DNA from: Tolypocladium sp. Sup5 PDA-1
Taxonomy: Eukaryota > Ascomycota > Sordariomycetes > Hypocreales > Ophiocordycipitaceae
Direction of reading: 5' to 3'
DNA length: 64,000 nt
Assembly: GCA_000750105.3 (NCBI GenBank)
Contig: JPHH03000075.1
Span: 62,001-126,000 of the forward strand
The translations under genes were made by a program, and so were the position numbers. Of this stretch, positions 15,201 through 27,200 are shown one piece after another. The stretch's first letter is position 1, and each line of letters opens with the position of its first letter. Under the pieces are notes generated by a model. It saw only the letters and a list, made by a program, of their open reading frames with translations. It did not search any database and was not told the DNA's origin.

Positions 15201-18200
15201 CGCCCTGTTTACATCCGGTTCCACTGGTGTGCCCAAAGGCTTCGTGATGGAGCATGGAGCCGTTTGCACGAGCCAGGTAGATATAGGGAAGCGACTCAGG
15301 CTCACACCTGACGTTAAGATGTTGCAGTTCGCTGCCTTCGTCTTTGATCTTTCCATTGGTGAGATTATCGCACCTTTGATACATGGTGCGTGTCTGTGCA
15401 TCCCATCGGAGCACATCCGGATGAACAGTCTGACTGACTTTATCCGCGACTTGGGCATCAACTGGGCCTTCCTCACGCCAGCGTTCGCACGTACCATCAA
15501 GCCGGAAGATGTCCCTAGCCTAGAATTGCTCCTGCTAGCAGGTGAGGCTGTTGGTCGCGATGTGTTCGACAGTTGGTTCGGCAAGGTCCGTCTTATCAAC
15601 GGTTGGGGGCCTGCCGAGACTTGCTGCTTCAGTACCCTTCACGAATGGAAATCTCGAAATGAGTCTTCCGTCACAGTTGGGCGGCCAGTGGGAGGCTTCT
15701 GCTGGATCGTTGATCCCGAGGACCACAAGCAGCTAGCACCGATTGGGTGTTTGGGGGAAATCGTCATCCAGGGACCAACACTCCTTCGCGAGTATCTTGC
15801 TGACCCAGATCAAACTAAGGCGACTGTGGTCACCTCCTTGCCTGCCTGGGCGCCTCAGACTTCTCGGCACTGGGGCCGCTTCTATAAGTCCGGCGACTTG
15901 GGCTTTTACAACCCTGGCGGCACAATTGAGTTCTCTAGCCGCAAGGATACCCAAGTCAAAATTCGCGGCTTGCGAGTTGAGTTGGGCGAAGTTGAACACC
16001 ATGTCCGCAACGGCTTGGAGGGCGTTCAACAGGTCGCAGTTGACGTATTCATGTCGGAGACCGGAAACAACTTGATTTGCTTCTTCTGCGAGACAAACGA
16101 CTCTGGACCTTTCAAGGCCGGCAATGGAATGTTTGGCCCGATGACAGATGCCCTACAGAGTCGTCTTACCGCTCTTGTTGGCCAGCTAGGTATCTCTCTG
16201 CCTCGCTACATGATCCCGACTACGTTCGTGCCTTGCAACTATATGCCCTTCATTACTTCCACAAAACTGGACAGGAAGGGTCTCAAAGCTTCCGCAGCTG
16301 CTTTGCCAAGAGAACAATTGGCGAGGTACTCATTGCAGGGTAGCGAGAGACGACAGCCCGAGACCGCACTAGAGATTCGCCTGCAAAAGATCTGGTCAGA
16401 CATCCTTCACATTCCGGTCGAATCGATTGGTCGCGACGACAGCTTCCTCCGAATTGGCGGCGATTCAGTTACTGCTATTCAGCTGGTGACAGTTGCCCGT
16501 GAGAATGACATCGTCCTTACCGTCCAGGACATCTTCGATGATCCTCGGTTGCTCGGCGTCGCTTCCAAAGCTATCGAATCGAGTTTAGCTGGACCGCTTG
16601 AGGTAGCGCCGTTCAGTCTCATGGGCGATGGCTTCTCTAAAGACCAGCTTGGCGAACATCTTTCGCTGTCCAGGGATCAATTCATCCAGGATGCCTACCC
16701 TACTACGAAGCTGCAAGAGGGTTTGATCGCTTTGGCCGTCAAGCAGCCCGGATCGTACATTGCCAAATATGTGTACAGACTGCCTAGCCACATTGATACC
16801 TATCGCTTCAAGGAGGCATGGGCCCGAACAGTCAGCACATGTACCAATCTTCGCACCAGGATCACACTGCATAACGAAGCCACTATCCAAGTCTTGGTTG
16901 GTAATGACGTGGCCTGGGACACGGTCAACGGTGCGGATCTGAGCACATTTATGAGCCAATTGAAGGGACTTGAAATGGGATACAACTCACGACTGTGCCG
17001 CTATGCGCTTGTTACTGAGCCAAAGGGGGAGCGCCATTTCGTTCTCGCTATTCATCATGCTGTCTTTGACGGCTGGTCCATGGGTATTGTGCTTGAGACC
17101 CTCGCAATGGCTTACAACACATTGGAGCCCCCCGCACTGCAACATTATTCGGGGTTCATCAAATATATCGTGGAAATAAACCAGGACGCGGCCACGGCCT
17201 TCTGGAGGTCACAGCTGGAGGGTGCCACTCGAGTGGTCTTCCCGCCTGCCACATACATCCCTGGCGCCTCCTGTATCATGGCAACCAAAATTGCGTTCCC
17301 TCGCCAGTCCAATAGCTCGATCACCAAGGCCACTGTCGTCCGAGCGGCTTGGTCTGTTATCTTAGCTGCTTATTGCAACTCCAGCGACGTCTGCTTCGGC
17401 TCTTCTATCTCGGGTCGGCAAGCTGCCGTACCTGGTCTAGAGACGATGCCAGGCCCGACGGTCGCCACCATACCCGTCCGGGTGCGCTTAAACGGCCAGC
17501 GTTCTGTATCCCAGTTCCTGGAAGGCATTCAGTCTCAAGCACTTGCCATGGTGCCTTTCGAGCAATATGGCTTGCAGAACATTTCCAAGATCAGCCCTGA
17601 GGTTAAGGAGACTTGCGAGTTCTCTAGCCTGCTAGTCATTCACCCAGGCTCTTCTGGTTCTCGCATCTCTTCTCGAGGCTCGCAGGAAGCTGTGCTGCTT
17701 GCTACGGGAGACGACACGTACTCCATGGAGGAAGCCATGGAGGGCTATTTCAGCTATCCCCTTGTCGCACAGGGCATTCTAGCAGACAGCCATGTGGATC
17801 TGCTCTTTACATATGATCCTAATGCTCTGAGCGAGCAGCAAGTGTCGACAATTTCCCGTCAGTTCAATCATGTGGTCCAACAGCTTCTCACCGATGTTGA
17901 ACGTCCTATGAGCGACATTTCCGTTGCTGGCCAGTGGGATTTGGAGCAGTCTGTGAGAAGAAACAGCGATGTCCCTGAAATCGTCGATGCTTGCATTCAC
18001 GAACTTGTTGAAAAACAAGCAGCGACCCGCCCTAACGCCCTTGCTATCCGAGCATGGGACGTCAAGTTTACTTATCAGCAGTTGGACCTTGCTGCCAATC
18101 GGTTGGCTAACCACCTTGTTGCGTTTGGCGTTCAATCCGACGAGCTGGTGCATGTCTGCTTCGAAAAGTCGGCCTGGTTCTTTGTCGCCATCCTTGCAAT

Positions 18201-21200
18201 CAACAAGGCCGGTGGTGCTTGGGTTCCTCTTGATCCTTCTCATCCAACCCATCGGCACCGTCAAGTCGTCGAGCAGACCCGTGCCAGGCTCGCCTTGGTC
18301 TCAGAGGATAACGCTGTTCACTGTGCCGAACTAGTGGATACGGTTATTAAGGTCAATCCTGCTCTGGATAAGATGCTGTCCGAGACTAAGGATGGCTGCC
18401 ACAACCCTGCCATCACGGTGTCGCCTCGCAACGCAGCCTATGTTCTGTTCACATCAGGAAGCACTGGCACGCCGAAGGGACTTGTGATGGATCATGGAGC
18501 TGTCTGCACAAGTCAAACAGCTATCGGGAAGAGGCTACGGCTTACGCCCGACGTCCGCATTCTTCAATTTGCAGCGTATGTGTTCGACATGTCAATTGGC
18601 GAGATCATTGGCCCTCTCATCCACGGCGCTTGTCTTTGTGTCCCCTCTGAAGAGACTCGTATGAATGGTTTGATACAGTTCATTCACGACATGGACATCA
18701 ACTGGCTCTTCCTAACTCCAGCATTTGCGCGTACGCTCAAACCAGAGCAAGTGCCGTCTATCGAGCTATTGCTTCTTGCTGGCGAAGCAGTTGGTCGTGA
18801 CGTGTTCCAGACTTGGTTTTCTAAGGTACGATTCATCAATGGCTGGGGCCCAGCAGAAACTTGTGTGTTTAGCACCCTGCACGAGTGGACCAAGTCGTCG
18901 GACCAGTCTCCTCTTACTATTGGTACCCCTGTGGGCGGATTTTGTTGGATTGTCGACCCCGAGGACCCTCAACGCCTTGCGCCAATCGGTACTATGGGAG
19001 AGATCGTCATCCAAGGTCCAACTCTACTGCGGGAGTACCTCGCAGATCCAAAGAGAACAAAAGAAACCACCGTTGCCGATCTGCCGAGCTGGGCGCCAAA
19101 CCGACACCTTCCCCACTGGAGTCGCTTCTACAAGTCTGGAGATCTTGGCTTCTACAATGCCGACGGTACAATCCAGTTTTGTACTCGTAAGGACACGCAG
19201 GTCAAGATCCGTGGCTTGCGTATAGAGCTAGGTGACGTCGAGCATCATATTCGAGCCTCCCTCGACGACGTGAAGCAGGTGGTTGTGGACGTATTCAGGA
19301 CTGATGCTGGTGTCAACCTCGTCGCGTACTTTAGCTTCGACGACAAGATGAAGACTTTGGGCACAGACACCGTCGCCGACGTATTTGCACCTCTCTCGGA
19401 AGGCTTCAAGACGAAGGTAGCGGCCATGATAGGTCAGCTTAGCGTGGCTCTACCGCAGTACATGACCCCCAGTCTCTACATACCGTGCCACTACATGCCT
19501 TCAATCACATCCACCAAATTAGACAGGAACGGGCTCAAACGCCTGACAGCGTCACTTGGCCAAGATCAGCTCAACGAATATTCGCTTCAAGGGACAAAGA
19601 AACGGGTACCAGAAACCCCGATGGAACACCGGCTGCAGCTGTTGTGGTCTGAAGTTCTTACCATCCGGCCCGAATCGATCGGCCTGGACGACAATTTCCT
19701 TCGCATTGGCGGTGATTCAATTGCTGCTATTCAACTTGTTACCAAGGCCCGAGACTGCGGCATATCAATTATGGTCAAGGACATCTTTGACGACCCACGC
19801 CTCTCCTCAGTAGCCTCAAAGGCCACTGAGGCTGATATTGCGTGTAGCGTGCCTATTGTGTCGAGATTCGGCTTGCTGGATAAGACGACTCGGGATGCCG
19901 TGCTTGACAACGAATTCCGTGTGCAGTGCGGCTTTGCTTCAGCGCTTGATATTGAGGATGCCTATCCATGCACGGCCTTACAAGAAGGTCTAATGTCCCT
20001 GACCGCCAAGCAACCAGGTTCATACGTGGCCAAGTATGTCTACAAACTGGGTGACGATATTGATATTCAGCGCTTCAAGACGGCATGGGAGCAAGTCGTG
20101 ATTACCTGTGCCAACCTTCGCACTCGGATTTCAGAGGCCAACGAAACCTTTGTCCAGGTACTGATCAAGGACGATGTCGCCTGGGAGCCATTCGAAGAAC
20201 TGGATGTCCGAGGTGTGGTCGAAATTATGAAGAAGATAAAGATGGGTTACGGAACACGCCTTGTTCGCTATTCATTGGCCACTGAGCCGAATGGCGACAA
20301 GTATTTCGTGTGGATGATGCATCACGCGATCTTCGATGGCTGGACTCTCGGTCTCCTTTTTCATACGCTGACTACCGCCTACTATGATGCTGGCGTTCCC
20401 AGTCTTAAGCCATATGCCGGATTCGTCAAGTATACGTCGGATGTCAATCCGGAAGCTGCCCAGAGCTTCTGGAGAGCTCAACTGAAGAGCGCGAAGCGGG
20501 CTTCCTTCCCACCCGTGGTTTGGCCCGGAGATGCGAAGGAAAATATTCACCGCCTCACAACCATGACCTTTCAACTTCCCAAGTCCGACAACAAAGATGT
20601 TACGGCAGCGACCATTCTTCGCACCGCTTGGGCTATTCTTCTTGCTCGCTACAGTGAGTCTGAAGATGTATGCTTTGGAGCCGTCGTATCTGGTAGGCAA
20701 GCGCCGGTTTCTGGACTAGAGACAATGGCCGGTGCCATGGTTGCCACCGTCCCAGTTCGCGTTCGCCTTGATGCACAGCTTCGAGCCGCGGAACTCCTGA
20801 AGAGCGTCCAAGATGACGCTATCCAGGCAATCGAATTCGAACAGTTCGGACTGCAGAATATTTCCAAGCTTGGTCGCGAGGAAAAGGCCGCCTGCGACTT
20901 CTCGAGTTTGTTCGTCATCCAACCGAACCCTGGTACAGCTAGCTCAGAGGGCAGCCGAAATTCGGTGCTATTGCCAGCTTTCGAGGACAAGTACGGGGCA
21001 GACGAGGCTCTTGAGGGATACTTTAACTACCCCCTCGTGCTCCAAGCCAACCTGATGAACGATTCTGTGAACCTAACGTTCTTCTTCCACGCCAATGTCT
21101 TGGAGGAGTCAAAGGTTATGGGCCTCTCTCACCAGTTCAATAATGTGGTTCAGCAACTCATCCTTGAGGATGAAAAACCGCTCGGGGAGTTATCAATCTC

Positions 21201-24200
21201 CGGTACATGGGATATGGAGCAAGCAATGCGCTGGAACAAAAAGCGCGCTGAAATTACTAACTCTTGCCTCCACGACATGATATCGGCCACGGCGACTGCA
21301 ACCCCTGATCAGGAAGCCATTTACTCTTCCGAAGAAGTCATGACTTACTCCGAGTTAGATGTTCTTTCATCACAACTCGCCAATTATCTTGCCAAGCAGG
21401 GCGTCTGCCCTGAGACAAAGGTGCCTTTCTGCTTAGAAAAGTCTCCCCTGGCTATCGTGGCTATGCTGGGCATCATGAAGGCGGGAGGTGTTTTCATCCC
21501 TCTTGATCCAGCTCAGCCTGCAAGCAGACGCCAGGCTATCATTGATGAAGTCAACGCTCAGTTCATTATTACGTCGTCTTCGACGGCCGCAATCTGTGCG
21601 GGCATGGCGCCTCATGTGATCAAGCTGGGGGCTTCCATGGTCAGACATCTCAGCATCGCTGCTGGCATCCTGACCTGCCATAAGCCGGCACCACACAATG
21701 CCGTCTACATTCTGTTCACATCCGGATCTACTGGAAAGCCCAAGGGCATTGTCGTGGAGCACTCTGCTATTTGCACTAGTCTTCTGGGCCAGGGGCAATA
21801 TTTTGGCCTCGGATCGAAGACGAGATACTTGCAGTTTGCAAACTATCAATTCGATGCTAGTATCAGCGAGATATTCTCAACCTTGCTCTTTGGTGGTACG
21901 ATCTGCATCCCATCGGACGACGAGAGACTACAACACACTCCCGCCTTTATGAAGGTAGCTCGCGTCAACACCGCACTCCTGACACCATCGTTCGTAAGGA
22001 CATTCACGCCAGACCAGGTCCCAACTCTGGAAACCCTGATTGTCGGCGGCGAGGCGCCCACTAAAGACACGCTTAAAGTTTGGCAACATCGAGTCAAGCT
22101 TATCAACGCCTACGGCCCGACCGAGGTTTGCATTGCATGCGCCGCGCACATCTTCCAGTCGCCCGAGGACTCCCCAACAACAATTGGCGGAAGCCTCATT
22201 GGTCCCAACTGGGTAGTTGAGCCAGATGACTTCAACAAGCTTGCCCCAATTGGTTGTGTTGGTGAGCTTGTCGTGCAAGGCCACGCTTTGGCCCGAGGTT
22301 ACTTGAACGACGCAGCCAAGACAACAGCCGCTTTTGTAAACGATATTAAGTGGCTACCATCCACAGCCGTTGAACATACCCGCAAGTTCTACAGGACCGG
22401 AGACCTGGTCAAGTATAACGCTGATGGGACATTGGAGTATGTCGGCCGGCGAGACTCGCAGCTCAAGCTGCGTGGGCAGCGCATTGAATTGGCTGAGATC
22501 GAATATGCCATCAAGGCAATTCAGCCTAACATTGAACACGTCGTTGTCGATCTGGTTCACCACGAGTCCGGCGATGGCCTCATAGCCTTCATCAGCTACA
22601 GTGGTACCAAGAATGCCAAACGAGAGCCGGCAAACGCTGACGACAATCTCTCCGATGCCATCATCAACCCGGGTGAAGCCTTGCAGAGCACCATCAAGCA
22701 TCTCGCAGAAGGCCTCCTACAGACCTTGCCGGGATACATGGTTCCATCTTTTTTCTTGCCACTGCGGTACATTCCATACGTCTCCTCGATGAAGCTTGAT
22801 CGAAAGAAGCTTCGCGACCTCGCAGATGGCCTCTCATCCAAGCAGCTGCTCTCGTTCTCCTGGGGAGGAGTGGAGAAGGTGGAGCCAGTCACTGATATGG
22901 AGTATAAGCTTCGTGACTTATGGGGCCACGTCCTTGCTACTGATCCTCAGGATATCGGCAGGCACGATAGCTTTTTGCAGATTGGTGGTGATTCTATCAC
23001 TGCCATCCAACTAGTCTCGTTAGCTGAGAAGCAAAACATCGGCCTCTCGGTCGCCAGCATCTTCAAAGACTCTCGTCTCTCTCACCTGGCTACTACCGCT
23101 GAGATTGGACGGGGCGCTCAGACATACGAGGCCGAACCTTTCGACTTGCTCCCGAATGGTATCGCGCAATCCTTGCTCGCGTCCTTCAGGCAACAGTGCT
23201 CTCTTGCAAGCAACCAGACAATCGAAGATGCCTATCCTTGTACATCCCTGCAGGAGGGCCTCATGGCACTTGCTGTCAGGCAGCCCGGTTCATACATTGG
23301 TAAGAACGTGTATCGTCTGCCAGCTCATGTTGATCTCGCTCGCTTCAAAGCTGCCTGGGAACTCACTGTCGACCTATGTGCCAATCTTCGATCACACATT
23401 GTTGCCAACGGTCAACAGTCTTACCAGGTTATTGTCAAGTCGTCAGAGCCCCACTGGGAAGACTCCAATGGAGCTGACCTCCCAACATTCATGAAGCGCT
23501 TTAGCAAGGTCAAGATGCACTATGGCTCACCGCTGACTCGCTATGCAATCGTCAAAAACAACGACGGCGAGCGCTACTTTGTCTGGGTCATCCACCACGC
23601 TATCTTTGACGGCTGGTCGCATGGTATCATCGTCAACACCCTGCTTACCGCATACGCAGGAATTGAGGTTACTCCACCGCAACCGTACTCTGGTTTCATC
23701 AAATACATCACCAGTCTCGACCATGACGCTGCCGCAGATTACTGGAAGTCGCAATTGAATGATGCCAAGCGGGCAACATTCCCTCCTTCGGCGGCTTCCT
23801 CAAAGTCGGGATCTGTTACCCGTCTCTATAAGAAGCACGTCGGCTTCTTTGGACAGACAAACTCATCTATCACGAAAGCTACCATCCTTCGTGCAGCTTG
23901 GGCTGTCGTGCTCTCGAGATATTCCGACTCTGATGACATATGCTTTGGTGCCACGGTCTCAGGTCGCAATGCTCCGGTCACTCGGATTGAAGAGATGGCC
24001 GGTCCCGTCGTCGCTACGGTACCTGTCCGCGTCCAGCTCGAACACAGCCAGTCTGTGCTCAAGTTCCTTCAGGACATACAGAATCAAGCCTCTGAGATGG
24101 GTCGTCACGAACAGTATGGTGTCCAGAACATTGCTAAGCTGAGCTTTGCTGCCAAGGAGGCTTGCGAGTTTACGAGCTTGCTTGTCATCCAGCCGGTTCA

Positions 24201-27200
24201 GCAAGGCGGCTCTGCGGACACGAGCTCAACTGAGATCCCTATTGACGGAACTGGCGTGCAGGAAGAGTATCTGCAGGAATCAATGCAGAACTACTTCACA
24301 TACCCGCTCGTCAGCGACTGCTTTGTTCACAACGACCACATCGAGCTGCAGTTCACTTACCAATCTGACGTCCTCTCTGAGGAGCAGTGCAATGCTTTGG
24401 CGCATCAGTTCCAGAATGTCGTTGGGCAATTGATGCAGCATGACAAGCTGCTTGGAGACGTCACCCTGGCAGGCCCTTGGGATGTGGAGCAGGCTATGGC
24501 TTGGAATAAGGACGAGCATCCGGTCCTTCGCGCTTGCATCCACGACCTCATTGCGGAGCAAGTGGCACGCTCACCCGAGCATGAAGCCATCTTTACATCG
24601 AACGGTAGCCTCACTTACTCTCAGCTTGATGATCTCTCAACCAAGCTGGCTCATCATCTGTCGTCTCTCGGCGTCCGCCCAGAGACCATGGTACCTGTGT
24701 GCTTCGAGAAGTCAATGTGGGCTATCGTGGCCATGATCAGCATCATGAAGGCTGGTGGTGTATACATTCCCATTGACCCGTCATACCCCAAGGCCCGAAG
24801 AGAGGCCTTGATGAAAGAAGCCAACGCCCAGTACTTGGTCGTGTCCCCTACGACTGCCCTATCGTGTGCCAGCATGGCTCCGAACATGATCGAAGTGTCG
24901 GCAACATTCTTCAAACAGCTCGCTCAGCAGGCACCTCTTTCGAAGCCCTCTCCGAGCAACGCCGCTTACGTCCTCTTCACCTCTGGCTCCACCGGAAAGC
25001 CTAAGGCTATTGTTGTGGATCATACCGCTCTTTGCACTAGCATCACCGGGTACGGGAGAGTATATGCCTTGGACAAGGCATCCCGCGTGCTTCAGTTCTC
25101 CAACTACGCTTTCGATGTCAGCTTGTGCGAAGTCTTCGAGACCCTTGCCTTTGGTGGTACTGTTTGTGTGCCCGCTGATCGAGAACGGATGGAGGACATC
25201 TCTGGATTCGTTCGCAAGGCGAATGCCAATACTCTTATGTTGACATCCTCCTTCTTGCGCACAGTGAGCCCCGAGCAGATGCCTTCTGTGACCAGGCTGC
25301 TTCTTGTAGGAGAGCCCCCTGTCAAGGACGTCCTCGAGACCTGGGTCGGCCGCGTCGAAGTCGTCAACGCGTACGGGCCATCCGAGGCCTCTATTTTCTG
25401 CGCCTCACATACGTATACCTCGGCGGATGAGCCACCAACCACAATAGGAAGGGCCTTTAGCGGCTCGTGCTGGATCGTTGAACCCGACAACCATAACCAG
25501 CTAGCTCCCATTGGCTGTGTTGGAGAGATCCTCTTGCAGCGACACATGGCTCGTGGCTATCTAAACAACGAAGAACGTACCCAGAGATCCTTCATCCAGA
25601 GCGTATCGTGGTTGCCAAAGGCTCCAGGCGACACCCGCAAGTTCCACAAGACTGGCGATCTCGCTCGCTACAACTTTGACGGAAAAATTGAGTACCTAGG
25701 CCGACGTGACACGCAGGTTAAGGTCAGAGGATACCGCATTGAGCTCGGAGAAATCGAGTACAATATCCAACGGGCACTCAACGGCGTTGAACACGTTGCC
25801 GTGGATGTCCTTCGCCACACTACCCGTGAGACTCTCGCTGCCTTCATCAGCTTCACCGATAAAACCATCAGTAAATCAAATGACAAGTCTAGTCTGCTGC
25901 TTCAGTTCGACGCTCCCCTGCAACAGTCCTTGTCTGCATTGGCAGACGAGCTGAGGGCAGCCCTGCCGGCATACATGATGCCGAGCTTGTTCATGCCTCT
26001 TCAGAGCATGCCGTTCAATACTTCGCTAAAGATTGACCGCCAAAAGCTGCGCTCTCTCGCAGACAATCTTACTCCAGAACAAGTTGCCGATTTCATGCTG
26101 GCCACGCAAGACAAGGTTTCGCCCTCGACCGACATGGAGTTCAAGATCCGGAAAATTTGGGGCATTGTGCTGGGTATCCAGCCCGAGGAGATTGGCAAGA
26201 ACGACATTTTCTTGCAAATCGGCGGTGACTCCATTACTGCCATCAGACTTGCATCCATCGCTCAGGCGCAAGGCATCAACCTGTCTGTGACACAGATATT
26301 TGCGACCCCACGCCTCTCCGGCATGGCTGCGGCTTCTAGCATCGAGTCTGAGAGCATGGTGTACAAGGCGGAACCATTTGAACTCGTTCAACGCACTGAG
26401 CTTGTCGACATCCAATCAGAGTTTTGCAGCCGCTGCGCCATTACTAGTAACGAGACCATCGAGGATATGTACCCTTGTACTAGTATCCAGGACTTTTACT
26501 TGGAAATGGCTATCAAGCAACCTGGCTCGTACACACCCAGGCGTGTCTATAGAATCCCCAAGCATGTTGATCTGCCAATCTTCAAAGCTGCTTGGGAGAA
26601 GACGGTTGAAACGCTTAGTCTACTGCGCACGAGAATCATCAACTACCACGGCACATCTATCCAGGCTGTCGTCGCCAACGACATTCACTGGGAACCTATC
26701 GCTCCCGGCACCAGTCTGAAGACATTCTTGGGGTCGATGGAGGATATCAGAATGGGATACGACACAAGGTTATCTAGGTACGCACTCGTTGAGGATAACG
26801 GAAACCGATACTTTATCTGGGTCATCCACCACTCAGTATTCGACGCATGGTCTACCGGAATGACTTTTGATACATTCTACAAGGCGTACAATAAGCTTGA
26901 GATGCCTACAATAGAGCCTTTTAGCGGCTTTATCAAGTATATTGCTACGCGCAGCGAGGAAGCCTCCCGCAAATGGTGGACCTCGCAGCTCTCTGGTTCC
27001 AAACGTTGCGAGTTCCCTCACCTTCCTGGGCCGCTCTCTACTCGTCCGAAGAACGTCACGCGCTTCATGAAACGGACGATAAAATTCCCTGAGACGGCTG
27101 AAAACACCAACATCACCAAGGCGACGGTTCTTCGTGCCGCATGGGCCATGATGCTCGGCCACCACGGCAAGACAGATGATGTCGTCTTCTTCGAGACAGT

